Source: an uncultured Acidimicrobiaceae bacterium
Lineage (GTDB): Bacteria; Actinomycetota; Acidimicrobiia; Acidimicrobiales; Ilumatobacteraceae
Assembly: GCA_903904615.1 (NCBI GenBank)
Contig: CAIVDG010000242.1
Coordinates: forward strand, 1 to 46,707
Length of the DNA: 46,707 bases
Direction: 5' to 3'
Of this stretch, positions 16,778 through 25,828 are shown piece after piece. Both the position numbers and the translations under genes were made by a program. Numbering within the stretch: the stretch's first letter is position 1; each line of letters starts with the position of its first letter. The notes beneath the pieces are model-generated. The model did not search any database. It had not been told where the DNA came from and saw only the letters and a list, made by a program, of their open reading frames with translations.

Positions 16778-18538
16778 ATGCTTCGTCTCTCCCACCTCTT
16801 CGTTCGTACCCTTCGCGATGACCCCTCCGACGCTGAGGTTCCCTCCCATCGTCTCCTTGTCCGTGCGGGCTACATCCGCCGTGCCGCCCCAGGCGGGTAC
16901 ACCTGGCTTCCACTCGGATGGCGAGTGTTGCGCAAGGTGGAAAACATTGTTCGCGAAGAGATGGACGCCATCGGAGCACAAGAAGTTCACTTCCCTGCCC
17001 TGCTCCCTAGAGACGTCTACGAAACCACAGGACGCTGGTCCGAATACGGAGACAACCTCTTTCGCCTAGTGGACCGCAAAGGCGCCGATTACTTACTTGG
17101 GCCGACGCACGAAGAGATGTTCACGCTTCTGGTGAAAGACCTGTACTCCAGCTACAAGGACCTCCCCGTATCGCTGTACCAAATTCAAACGAAGTATCGC
17201 GACGAAGCGCGACCCCGCGCAGGTCTATTGCGCGGACGCGAGTTCTTAATGAAAGACAGCTACTCGTTCGACATTGACGAAGCCGGTCTTGCGAAGAGTT
17301 ACAACGATCACCGCGATGCATACGAGCGCATCTTCACCCGACTCGGTTTGCCGTACGTCATTGTGAAAGCAATGAGCGGCGCTATGGGCGGCTCTATGAG
17401 CGAAGAGTTCTTAGCACCCATTGAAGTTGGTGAAGACACATTTGTTCGTTGCACATCGTGTGACTACGCAGCAAACACGGAAGCTGTCACCACAGGTGCA
17501 CTCGCAGCAGATTCATCTGAACACCCCGCAACGTCAACGGTGTCTACACCAAACTGTCCCACCATTGCATCACTCGTTGAGTATCTGAATACCAATGTTC
17601 CGCGTACCGATCGCACATGGAGCGCATCAGACACACTGAAGAACGTGGTGCTCACACTTCGCAACCCCGATGGCACGACATCGCCTCTCGTTGTTGGCGT
17701 GCCCGGAGACCGCGAAGTGGACATTAAGCGCATTGAAGCACAAGTATCACCAGCCGAAGTTGAACCAATGGACGACGCAACGTTCGCAAAGCACCCTGGC
17801 CTTGTGCGCGGATACATCGGACCACAGGTCCTTGGCGCAGAGAGCACCACAGGAATTCGCTACATGCTCGACCCATCTGTTGTTCCTGGCAGTGCATGGG
17901 TTACTGGCGCCAACCAAAAAGATACGCACGTTCTTCACTTGGTGAACGGGCGCGACTTCACTGCTGACGGAACCATTGAAGCTGTTGAAGTTGCCGCTGG
18001 AGACCCGTGCCCGAACTGTGGCAAGTCTTTAGAAATTGCACGTGGAATTGAGATTGGACACGTGTTCCAGTTAGGTCGCAAGTACGCCGACAAACTTGGT
18101 CTTACTGTGCTTGATCAGAATGGCAAGCAAGTTGTTGTCACCATGGGTTCGTACGGAGTCGGCGTGTCGCGCGCCGTTGCCTCTATCGCCGAAGCTTTCC
18201 ACGATGACATTGGCCTGAAGTGGCCACGCGCCATCTCGCCTGTAGACGTTCACATTGTTGTCACCGGCAAGAATGGCGACGACATCACAGTTGCTGGTGA
18301 GCAATTGGCGAAAGATCTTGAAGCTCAGGGGCTCGACGTCATTCTGGACGACCGCAACGGCGTATCGCCTGGCGTGAAGTTCAAAGACGCTGAACTGATG
18401 GGCATCCCCACCATCGTTGTTGTGGGTAAATCACTGGCAGACGGAAACGTTGAAGTGCGTGATCGTCATGCCGGAACAAACGAGGCAATTCCTGTTGCAT
18501 CTGCAGTGCAACATGTTGTCTCATTGGTGCGGAGCTAG
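16778..18538 (+). CDS. proS: Prolyl-tRNA synthetase, bacterial type
   Basis: Class II synthetase charging tRNA-Pro. 586 residues, the size of bacterial ProRS with the editing insertion. Motif 1 RAGYIRRAAPGGYTWLPLG, motif 2 TKYRDEARPRAGLLRGREF, motif 3 MGSYGVGVSRAVASIAE, and a C-terminal anticodon-binding domain (VILDDRNGVSPGVKFKDAELMG). The YbaK-like editing insertion spans about residues 225-395 and includes GVPGDREVDIKRIEAQ and VTGANQKDTHV. Starts a plus-strand unit with manA and is divergent from rimP. Confidence 0.97.
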   Translation: MLRLSHLFVRTLRDDPSDAEVPSHRLLVRAGYIRRAAPGGYTWLPLGWRVLRKVENIVREEMDAIGAQEVHFPALLPRDVYETTGRWSEYGDNLFRLVDRKGADYLLGPTHEEMFTLLVKDLYSSYKDLPVSLYQIQTKYRDEARPRAGLLRGREFLMKDSYSFDIDEAGLAKSYNDHRDAYERIFTRLGLPYVIVKAMSGAMGGSMSEEFLAPIEVGEDTFVRCTSCDYAANTEAVTTGALAADSSEHPATSTVSTPNCPTIASLVEYLNTNVPRTDRTWSASDTLKNVVLTLRNPDGTTSPLVVGVPGDREVDIKRIEAQVSPAEVEPMDDATFAKHPGLVRGYIGPQVLGAESTTGIRYMLDPSVVPGSAWVTGANQKDTHVLHLVNGRDFTADGTIEAVEVAAGDPCPNCGKSLEIARGIEIGHVFQLGRKYADKLGLTVLDQNGKQVVVTMGSYGVGVSRAVASIAEAFHDDIGLKWPRAISPVDVHIVVTGKNGDDITVAGEQLAKDLEAQGLDVILDDRNGVSPGVKFKDAELMGIPTIVVVGKSLADGNVEVRDRHAGTNEAIPVASAVQHVVSLVRS

Positions 18539-18541
18539 CCC

Positions 18542-19564
18542 ATGACACCTCGGCGCATCGTTGGTGTCGAGAAGAACTACGACTGGGGTGACGAGATCAC
18601 CATTCGCCACCATCTCGGTGCGCCGTCTACTCCTGGTACCAAAGTTGCAGAATTGTGGTTCGGCACGCATCCGCAAGGGTCGTCTCGAGTGGGACCTCAA
18701 TTGGGAATACCCCTCAGCGATGTCACAGGCGAGATGACCATGCTGGTGAAACTCATTGCCTGCGCGCAACCGCTGTCTCTCCAAACTCATCCCACAAAGG
18801 AACAAGCACGCGAGGGTTTTGCTCATGAAGAAGCCGCGGGAATTCCCCGCGATGCACCACACCGCATGTACCGCGATGAATCCGACAAGCCAGAGATGAT
18901 CGTTGCAATTTCTAAATTCGAAGCTCTCTGTGGTTTTGCATCAATTGATCATTCTGTTGAGTTACTGAAGTCAATGGGTTGGACCACCGAAGCCGACACG
19001 TTGTCAGCAGAAGGCATTGCCTCGTACTTGGCATGGTCATTTGGACAAGTCGACATTCCGTCCATGTCACATGCCCCCGAATGGTTGCGCCGTATCGCAC
19101 ATCTCTACCCCACCGACCGTGCACTTCGAATCGCACCGTTGTTGAATCATGTTGTGCTTGAGCCAGGCCAGGCATTGTCGCTTCCCGCTGGCAATTTGCA
19201 CGCGTATTTGCACGGCTTTGGATTGGAAGTTATGAACTCATCAGACAATGTCATTCGTGCAGGATTCACAACAAAGCACGTAGACGTCAACGAGTTCCTC
19301 AGAATTGTAGACACCCACCAGTTATCGAATCCCGTCGTTGAAGTAACGATGGACGGAACATACCCATCTCCCTCCCCCAGTTTCACAGTGGGAAATACTG
19401 AGACCATCAATCGACATCCCGACTGTCACCGAGTTGTGTATGGAGAGCTGGGCGATTGGGATCACTCTGGATTCAGTATTCGCCACCCTGAAGTGGTGCT
19501 TGTTGAAGCCGGTACGCACGCAGAGTTTTCCAGCGCGTCACTCATTGTGTGCACACAGCACTAG
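18542..19564 (+). CDS. manA: Mannose-6-phosphate isomerase, class I
   Basis: Zinc enzyme interconverting fructose 6-phosphate and mannose 6-phosphate, feeding GDP-mannose for glycolipids and glycans. 340 residues. Metal-site segments: KLIACAQPLSLQTHPTKEQA (Gln and His ligands), DKPEMIVAISKFEALCGF (Glu) and LPAGNLHAYLHGFGLEVMNSSDNVIRAGFTTKHVD (His and the substrate Arg region). It starts 3 bases after the proS stop, so it is cotranscribed, and its TAG overlaps that of ispG on the other strand (convergent). Confidence 0.92.
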   Translation: MTPRRIVGVEKNYDWGDEITIRHHLGAPSTPGTKVAELWFGTHPQGSSRVGPQLGIPLSDVTGEMTMLVKLIACAQPLSLQTHPTKEQAREGFAHEEAAGIPRDAPHRMYRDESDKPEMIVAISKFEALCGFASIDHSVELLKSMGWTTEADTLSAEGIASYLAWSFGQVDIPSMSHAPEWLRRIAHLYPTDRALRIAPLLNHVVLEPGQALSLPAGNLHAYLHGFGLEVMNSSDNVIRAGFTTKHVDVNEFLRIVDTHQLSNPVVEVTMDGTYPSPSPSFTVGNTETINRHPDCHRVVYGELGDWDHSGFSIRHPEVVLVEAGTHAEFSSASLIVCTQH

Positions 19565-20772
19565 TCCGAAACGGTCTTGCGAATCTCCAAAATTTTTGAG
19601 CCTGCGTCATTCGCATCGGCTCCCTTTTCGTCTAACAACTGCGAACGATCTCGCGCTGCTTCACGTTCGGCCAGTTTGGTGTCAGCTCGGGCAATAGCGG
19701 CATCGGTTCCGTGTTCGTGGATGAACTCGGCCCACTCAACAAGCGCTTCCACCATTTCGCTCTCAGGAACAACTGCAACGTTGCGGCCCTTCACAAACAA
19801 ATGACCACGCTTGTTACCCGCGGCGATTCCTAGGTCTGCTTCGCGCGCTTCACCTGGTCCGTTCACCACGCAACCCATGACCGCAATTTGCAACGGAAGT
19901 TTCTTGTCTTCAAAAGCTTTCATTGCGCGATTAGCAACGTCGATGACATCGATTTCCGCACGGCCACAACTTGGGCACGCAATGAGGTCAACGTTCTTTC
20001 GTTCGCGAAGACCAAGCGCCTCCAACAACTGACGACCCGCCCGTGCTTCTTCCACGGGGTCGGCAGTGAGGCTGTAGCGAATGGTGTCGCCAATGCCTTC
20101 TAACAACAACGTAGAAATGCCTGCAGTTGCCTTCACCAAACCTGCGGGTGGCGGACCAGCTTCTGTAACGCCGAGGTGAAGCGGATACTTCACAGCGTCT
20201 GCCAACAAGCGATACGCATCAACCATAAGTGGCACGTTGCTGGCTTTCACAGAAATCTTGATGAGATCAAAATCGACTTCATTGAAATATGCAATTTCCT
20301 GTAGCGCAGACTCCACCATTGCGGCCGCCGTGAGACCACCGTGCTTTTCATACAACGAAGGGTCGAGCGAACCGCCATTCACTCCGATTCGAATGGGCAA
20401 ACCACGATCGCGGGCTTCAGATGCCACGGCCTTGATGTGCTCGGGCTTACGAATGTTGCCGGGGTTGAGACGAAGTCCGTGCACGCCGGCTTCCATTGCT
20501 GCCAATGCCATCTTGTACTGATGATGAATGTCGGCGATGATGGGAATTGGCGAGCGCGGAACAATTTGCGCAAGCCCTTCTGCTGCCTCTTGTTCGTTGC
20601 ATGTACACCGCACAATGTCGCAACCCGCTGCAGCAAGCGCGTAGATCTGCTGAAGAGTGCCTTCAACGTCTGCAGTTTTGGTGGTGGTCATGGACTGAAC
20701 AGTGATGGGCGACCCACCACCAACGGGAACCTTGCCTACCGAGATCTGCTGAGTGTGACGACGTTCGTACAT
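19561..20772 (-). CDS. ispG: (E)-4-hydroxy-3-methylbut-2-enyl-diphosphate synthase
   Basis: Iron-sulfur enzyme of the MEP isoprenoid pathway, making HMBPP from MEcPP. 403 residues: TIM barrel with VQSMTTTKTADVEGTLQQI, HGLRLNPGNI and RIGVNGGSLDP; the C-terminal cluster domain has ACPSCGRAEIDV and MGCVVNGPGEAREADLGIA, supplying the cluster cysteines. A charged C-terminal tail (ARADTKLAEREAARDRSQL) extends about 35 residues beyond typical enzymes. Follows rseP after 31 bases; dxr, from the same pathway, is two genes upstream, an order shared with mycobacteria. Confidence 0.96.
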   Translation of the reverse strand: MYERRHTQQISVGKVPVGGGSPITVQSMTTTKTADVEGTLQQIYALAAAGCDIVRCTCNEQEAAEGLAQIVPRSPIPIIADIHHQYKMALAAMEAGVHGLRLNPGNIRKPEHIKAVASEARDRGLPIRIGVNGGSLDPSLYEKHGGLTAAAMVESALQEIAYFNEVDFDLIKISVKASNVPLMVDAYRLLADAVKYPLHLGVTEAGPPPAGLVKATAGISTLLLEGIGDTIRYSLTADPVEEARAGRQLLEALGLRERKNVDLIACPSCGRAEIDVIDVANRAMKAFEDKKLPLQIAVMGCVVNGPGEAREADLGIAAGNKRGHLFVKGRNVAVVPESEMVEALVEWAEFIHEHGTDAAIARADTKLAEREAARDRSQLLDEKGADANDAGSKILEIRKTVSD

Positions 20773-20803
20773 TGGTTATCAGTGTGTCACTTTTTCGCCC
20801 GGT

Positions 20804-22051
20804 TCACCCGAGTGGCTGTGTGATGTCCAACCACAGGCCCGTGATGAGAAGCAGCCCCAGAAGCCCCACCACCACAGTGGCCACGGGCACCATCTTGTTG
20901 ATGTCGGCGTGATATTTCACGCCCTTCCGTGAACGGATGCGTTCGTATGTAGCAATGGCTGCATGTCCACCGTCAAATGGAAGCAACGGAAACATGTTGA
21001 AGATGCCCACAAAGACATTCACGCTGGCCAGGAGCAGCAAGATGCCCTTCAGGCCATCTGACTCGCCGATGGTGCCACCCACTTGGCTGACACCCACAAC
21101 AGTGGTGGGGCGAGTCTCAAGCGACTCATCTTCACCTGTGAGATGACGAATGGAGTTCATGGGATTCATTGCAGTGACCACTCCGCGAACAGAACCAGCA
21201 ACCGTGTCTCCGATATCGGCAACTGCGCGTCCTGCCGCCGCTATGGGATTGAGCTGTTTCCATCCCCAATCGTCAGCCCACACACCGAGATATGCGCGGT
21301 CGGCTTCTGCCGGATGTTGACCCAACGTGATTCTGGCCGTTTCAATTGGCTGTTCATCGCGCTGGTACGTGACAACCACTTCATCGCCGGGTGCATGTGA
21401 CGTGATGGCGACGACGACACTGTCGTAGTCAGTCACTTTCTGATCATCGATAGCCAAAACTTTGTCGCCAATACGCAAACCTGCAATTGCTGCTGGCCCC
21501 ACTTCAGTATCGAGGCCACGAATTGATGCGGTTCCCGTGGGCTGTTCTCGACCTGCGGTTGCGTACACACCAAAGAAGAGAACAAACGCAATGATCATGT
21601 GCATCAGCGAACCAGCCGTGATGACCAACATTCGTTTCGGATACGACTGCGAGCGATATGCGCGCGGTTCATCTTCGGGTTCAACCTCGTCGATGTTGTT
21701 CATTCCGACAATTCGAACAAAAGCACCAAGTGGAAGTGCGCGCACTCCGTACTCCACTTCACCTTTTGTACGACTCCACACGCGCGGACCAAAGCCCATA
21801 AAGAATTGTGTTGCCTTCATGCCGGTCCAGCGGGCCGTGGAGAAATGTCCGACTTCGTGAAGAAATACAGAGACAAGCAATCCAACAACGAAAACGAAAG
21901 TCCAGATGTTGGAGAACGCCAACCACACCAGTAGCCCCAGCATGACGAGCCCGGTTAATGCACCAGAACGCGTCGCTTGTGGATCTTCCGTTTCTTCAAC
22001 GGCTCCACCGGCAGCCATTTCTGCTCGGAAGCGATGATAAAAGTTGCTCAT
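20804..22051 (-). CDS. rseP: Site-2 intramembrane metalloprotease (RseP/Rip1-like)
   Basis: Membrane zinc protease that cleaves anti-sigma factors or other membrane proteins. 415 residues. Active site HEVGH near residue 64 in a transmembrane helix, a GFGPRVW turn, one PDZ domain (GLRIGDKVLAIDDQKV), and the third metal ligand in NMFPLLPFDGGH near the C-terminus, followed by a last helix (VVVGLLGLLLITGLWL). The N-terminal 35 residues, before the first helix, are acidic. ATGA overlap with dxr (22048-22051). Located between dxr and ispG, as rip1 is in mycobacteria. Confidence 0.93.
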   Translation of the reverse strand: MSNFYHRFRAEMAAGGAVEETEDPQATRSGALTGLVMLGLLVWLAFSNIWTFVFVVGLLVSVFLHEVGHFSTARWTGMKATQFFMGFGPRVWSRTKGEVEYGVRALPLGAFVRIVGMNNIDEVEPEDEPRAYRSQSYPKRMLVITAGSLMHMIIAFVLFFGVYATAGREQPTGTASIRGLDTEVGPAAIAGLRIGDKVLAIDDQKVTDYDSVVVAITSHAPGDEVVVTYQRDEQPIETARITLGQHPAEADRAYLGVWADDWGWKQLNPIAAAGRAVADIGDTVAGSVRGVVTAMNPMNSIRHLTGEDESLETRPTTVVGVSQVGGTIGESDGLKGILLLLASVNVFVGIFNMFPLLPFDGGHAAIATYERIRSRKGVKYHADINKMVPVATVVVGLLGLLLITGLWLDITQPLG

Positions 22052-23190
22052 CGTGATAGTTCCTCCTGGGCCAATGCACGCCCTTCACTGTCGGCAGCCA
22101 ACACATCGTCAACTGACGTTGGTGTAGTGGCGATAAATGTGTTCAACACGTTTTCGAGATACTGCGCGATAGCAGACCACTTCATGCGACCTGCAAGAAA
22201 CGCTTCGACGATGACTTCATTGGCGGCAGAGAGAGCCGCAGGTGCTGTGCCACCGAGACGGCCTGCTGCATACGCAAGGTCGAGGCAGCGAAATGTGTCC
22301 CGGTCTGGTGCTTCAAAATCGAGTCGCGACAACGTGTTCCAGTCGATTCGACCAAACGGAGTAGAGATGCGTTGGGGGTAACCCAGTGCGTATCCGATGG
22401 GGAGACGCATGTCTGGCATAGACAACTGCGCAATGGTGGAGCCATCGGTGAATTCGACCATTGAGTGCACAACCGATTGTGGATGCACCACAACATCGAT
22501 GTTGTCGTAGGAGGTCCCGTACAGTTCGTGTGCCTCAATAACTTCAAGACCCTTGTTCATGAGAGTTGATGAGTCGATAGTGATCTTGGGACCCATTTTC
22601 CATGTGGGGTGATTCAAGGCTTCGTCAACCGTGACTGACTGCAACGACTCGGCCGAACGACCACGAAAAGGGCCGCCACTTGCGGTGAGGACAAGACGAG
22701 CCACTTCCGTGCCCGTGTTATACGACGAACGAAGACACTGATGCAATGCGCAATGCTCGCTGTCGACGGGGACGAGCTGTGCACCCGGAGTTACTCGCAA
22801 AGGCTGCACGAGTGGACCCGCTGCAATAAGACTTTCTTTGTTAGCGAGCCCGAGTGTTTTGCCTGCGCGAAGAGTTTCGAGCGTGACTGCCAACCCCGCG
22901 AATCCGACAACACCATTGATGACAACATCGGCGACATCGACAACGTCGGACAACGCGCCGGTCACGGTGATTCCGGGCAACGCATCGGCAACTTTGGCGC
23001 GACATTTGTCGTCGGCCACTACGACTAGTTCTGGTCGAAGTTTGCGTGCTTGTTCAATAACAACATCTGCCGACGACCCCACTGCAAGGGCGGATACGAC
23101 GTACTTTTCTGGCTCCGCCAAGACCACATCGATTGTTTGCACACCAATAGACCCTGAAGATCCGGCAATGGCAACACGCTTCTGAGTCAC
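22048..23190 (-). CDS. dxr: 1-deoxy-D-xylulose-5-phosphate reductoisomerase
   Basis: Second step of the MEP pathway, using NADPH and a divalent metal. 380 residues from a GTG start. AIAGSSGSIGVQTIDVV is the nucleotide-binding turn; ANKESLIAAGPLV, PVDSEHCALHQCL, LTASGGPFRG, MGPKITIDSSTLMNKGLEVIEAHEL and HPQSVVHSMVEFTDGS are the catalytic and metal-binding segments. Length and motifs are normal. Coupled to rseP by a 4-base overlap. Confidence 0.96.
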   Translation of the reverse strand: MTQKRVAIAGSSGSIGVQTIDVVLAEPEKYVVSALAVGSSADVVIEQARKLRPELVVVADDKCRAKVADALPGITVTGALSDVVDVADVVINGVVGFAGLAVTLETLRAGKTLGLANKESLIAAGPLVQPLRVTPGAQLVPVDSEHCALHQCLRSSYNTGTEVARLVLTASGGPFRGRSAESLQSVTVDEALNHPTWKMGPKITIDSSTLMNKGLEVIEAHELYGTSYDNIDVVVHPQSVVHSMVEFTDGSTIAQLSMPDMRLPIGYALGYPQRISTPFGRIDWNTLSRLDFEAPDRDTFRCLDLAYAAGRLGGTAPAALSAANEVIVEAFLAGRMKWSAIAQYLENVLNTFIATTPTSVDDVLAADSEGRALAQEELSR

Positions 23191-23242
23191 GGCGTCAGTC
23201 TGTCAGTGTTATGTGTCAAAGGGGCGTCGTAACGCCTGTGAC

Positions 23243-24499
23243 CTAGACCCAGGGCTGAAGAACCAGCATGAGGTAGTAGGTGGCAGGCAGTGCAAACAAG
23301 AAACCGTCGAAGCGATCAAGCACTCCACCATGTCCGGCCACGATGGTGCCGAAGTCTTTTACGTCCAAGTTGCGCTTGAACATTGATTCCACCAAGTCAC
23401 CAAGAGGTGCCATCACAGCAACAACAAGGCCGAGTGCAATCCACTCACCCATTGAGTTCCATGTGCCGTTCTGCGAACCAAAGATGACGAGCGCGATGAT
23501 GCTCGCGAGTCCGCCACCAATTGCGCCTTCCACAGTCTTGTTAGGGCTGACCCATTCACGAAGCGGGGTGCGACCAACTGATGCACCAACAAAGAGTGCA
23601 CCGATGTCGTTTGCGATGACTGCAACAACAACCATGAACAGTGTGTCTGTGCCCACATGCGCACCGACTCCGTTCACTGAGTAACGAAGCATGAGAGCTG
23701 CAAATGAACCCATGAGGCCAATCCAGATCATTGCCATTGTGGTGATGGCCACGTTTGGCATTGGACCGCTTTGCACACTTGATGCGCCAAGGAATCCAAT
23801 AGAAATTGCGAGGAATCCGAATGCAAACACCAGCGGCAATGCTTCGTCACCAATCCAGTACGCAGCAAGTGGTGCGGCCACACATGTAATGAGACCAGCA
23901 AATGTTGCAGGGCGATAACCCTTTTCGGTGACCTTGCTGAAGAACTCGACAGCGGCGAGTCCGACAACTGCGAGAACAATGAGCATGACTGCAGCAGGTC
24001 GCCACATGATGGCGCCGATGAATGCTGCAAGAAGTATGAGTGCCGTGGTGACAGCAGTTGGCATGTCTCGGCCAATGCCGCCGGTGCGTGGTCCGCGTGG
24101 TCCCACTCGACGAACAGGTTGTGGTCGGCCACCGCGAGGAACGCCACCCGTGATGTCACGCGATGGGTCGCGGTCGTAACCACCTGTGATGTCACGCGAT
24201 GGACGAGGACGATCACCGGTTGGGTCGGTACCGATGGTGAGACGTTCGGGGCGACGTGATGATTCGCTTGGCTCAGAGAATGCACCCCACACATCGTCTT
24301 CATCTTCAAGCGCAGGAATTTCACCTGTTGCTGGTTCGGTCCAATGCGGCAGATTGCCTGTGTCGCCACCACCAAAGCTGAGCGCTGGCTCTGCTGTTGG
24401 ATCGTCAGCGAACTGAACGGTTCCGAAGTCGGAACCAAAGTCAGTGCCGTACGAGTCGTCGTTGGTGTCGTCTTTGCGGCGCCAAATGTCGTCACTCAT
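23243..24499 (-). CDS. cdsA: Phosphatidate cytidylyltransferase with long N-terminal extension
   Basis: Integral membrane enzyme making CDP-diacylglycerol, precursor of acidic phospholipids. 418 residues from ATG 24499, chosen over an in-frame start at 24529 because AGGGGAG lies at the right distance. The first 150 residues are acidic then Arg/Gly/Pro-rich and probably disordered, with PSRDITGG repeated twice (about residues 99-118). About eight hydrophobic helices follow, ending in the signature SMFKRNLDVKDFG and GHGGVLDRFDGF. Enzymes without an extension are about 270-300 residues. Two small hairpins in the leader (24507-24540) may hide the ribosome binding site. Confidence 0.93.
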   Translation of the reverse strand: MSDDIWRRKDDTNDDSYGTDFGSDFGTVQFADDPTAEPALSFGGGDTGNLPHWTEPATGEIPALEDEDDVWGAFSEPSESSRRPERLTIGTDPTGDRPRPSRDITGGYDRDPSRDITGGVPRGGRPQPVRRVGPRGPRTGGIGRDMPTAVTTALILLAAFIGAIMWRPAAVMLIVLAVVGLAAVEFFSKVTEKGYRPATFAGLITCVAAPLAAYWIGDEALPLVFAFGFLAISIGFLGASSVQSGPMPNVAITTMAMIWIGLMGSFAALMLRYSVNGVGAHVGTDTLFMVVVAVIANDIGALFVGASVGRTPLREWVSPNKTVEGAIGGGLASIIALVIFGSQNGTWNSMGEWIALGLVVAVMAPLGDLVESMFKRNLDVKDFGTIVAGHGGVLDRFDGFLFALPATYYLMLVLQPWV

Positions 24500-24547
24500 G
24501 TTTCTCCCCTTTCGGGTGTCCTGGGACAACCGTAGTTGCCCAAGTTC

Positions 24548-25105
24548 CTATACCTCGAGCAGCTCTTGTTCCTTACGGGCAAAAGCTTTATCGATCTGTT
24601 CAATATGGTCCTGTGTGAACTTGTCGAGGTCTTTCTCGGCGCGTTCTAGGTCGTCTTTTGAGAACTCAGAGTTTTTCTCTGCGGTTTCCAATTGCTTACG
24701 AACATCACGGCGAATATTGCGCACAGCAACACGACCATCTTCGGACATGTTCTTCACAACCTTCACGTATTCCTTACGACGTTCCTCGGTAAGAACAGGA
24801 AAGGACAAACGGATGACCACACCGTCGTTTGATGGCTGAAGGCCAAGGTCGCTCTCGCGAATGGACTTTTCAATGGCGGCCATTGCGCCACGGTCGTGCG
24901 GTTTCACCACCAATGTGCGCGCTTCGGGAACCTGAAAACCCGCGAGCTGCTGAAGAGGCACCGTTGACCCGTAGTACTCCACGGGAAGCTTCTCTACGAG
25001 GGCCGGATTTGCTCGACCAGTTCGCACCGATGAGAACTGCGCCTGGACGTGGGCCACCGCCCGCTCCATCTTGTCGACGGCCTCAAGAAGGGTGTCTTCG
25101 ATCAC
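24548..25105 (-). CDS. frr: Ribosome recycling factor
   Basis: Splits ribosomes after termination together with EF-G. 185 residues from a GTG start: VQAQFSSVRTGRANPALVEKL, DRGAMAAIEKSIRESDLGLQPSNDG and IRLSFPVLTEERRKEYVKVVK are the conserved helices and strands. Overlaps the pyrH stop by four bases (GTGA at 25102-25105), so the two are coupled. Normal family length. Confidence 0.97.
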   Translation of the reverse strand: MIEDTLLEAVDKMERAVAHVQAQFSSVRTGRANPALVEKLPVEYYGSTVPLQQLAGFQVPEARTLVVKPHDRGAMAAIEKSIRESDLGLQPSNDGVVIRLSFPVLTEERRKEYVKVVKNMSEDGRVAVRNIRRDVRKQLETAEKNSEFSKDDLERAEKDLDKFTQDHIEQIDKAFARKEQELLEV

Positions 25106-25827
25106 CCGACCAGCGTACCTACTGGCTCACCCCTGAGAATGGACTTCACGTTGCCCTGTGCCAGCAGATCGAACACCACGATGGGCAACTTCTTGTCCAT
25201 ACAGAAGGTAATTGCGGTTGCATCCATGACCTTCAGGCCTTTAGTGATGACATCCATGTGGCTGATTTGTTCGTACCGCGTGGCGTTCTTGTCCAACTTC
25301 GGGTCGGCGGTGTACACACCGTCGACACCCGAGTGCGTGCCTTTCAAGATGGCTTGCGCCTCTATCTCGGCGGCACGCAAGGCTGCTGCAGTGTCGGTGG
25401 TGAAGAACGGGTTGCCGGTTCCGCCAGCAAGAATGACCACGCGACCTTTTTCCATGTGGCGTTCTGCACGGCGACGAATGTACGGCTCGGCCACCTTCGG
25501 CATTTCAATTGCAGACATGACGCGCGACTGTTGACCAACACGCTCAAGAGCGTCTTGCAACGCCAATCCGTTCATGACGGTGGCAAGCATTCCCATGAAG
25601 TCAGCTTGTGCTTGGTCCATACCTTGGCCAGCACCTTTGAGGCCTCGCCAGAAGTTGCCACCACCAACAACGATTGCAATATCGGTGCCGAGTTCTTCAC
25701 GCGCTTCGCGAACTTCCGTTGCGACTTGCGTTAGAACATTGTTGTCAAGACCAAAACCGCTGGGTTCTGCAAGTGCCTCACCCGAAAGTTTCAGCACTAC
25801 TCGCGACCAGCGGGGTCTTGTTGACAT
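25102..25827 (-). CDS. pyrH: UMP kinase
   Basis: Makes UDP from UMP for nucleotide supply. 241 residues: VVLKLSGEAL, IVVGGGNFWRG, QADFMGMLATVMNGLALQDAL, GGTGNPFFTTDTAAALRA and VDGVYTADPKLD are the amino-acid-kinase-fold motifs of bacterial PyrH. One base separates it from the tsf stop. The order rpsB-tsf-pyrH-frr-cdsA is widespread in bacteria. Confidence 0.97.
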   Translation of the reverse strand: MSTRPRWSRVVLKLSGEALAEPSGFGLDNNVLTQVATEVREAREELGTDIAIVVGGGNFWRGLKGAGQGMDQAQADFMGMLATVMNGLALQDALERVGQQSRVMSAIEMPKVAEPYIRRRAERHMEKGRVVILAGGTGNPFFTTDTAAALRAAEIEAQAILKGTHSGVDGVYTADPKLDKNATRYEQISHMDVITKGLKVMDATAITFCMDKKLPIVVFDLLAQGNVKSILRGEPVGTLVG

Positions 25828-25828
25828 A

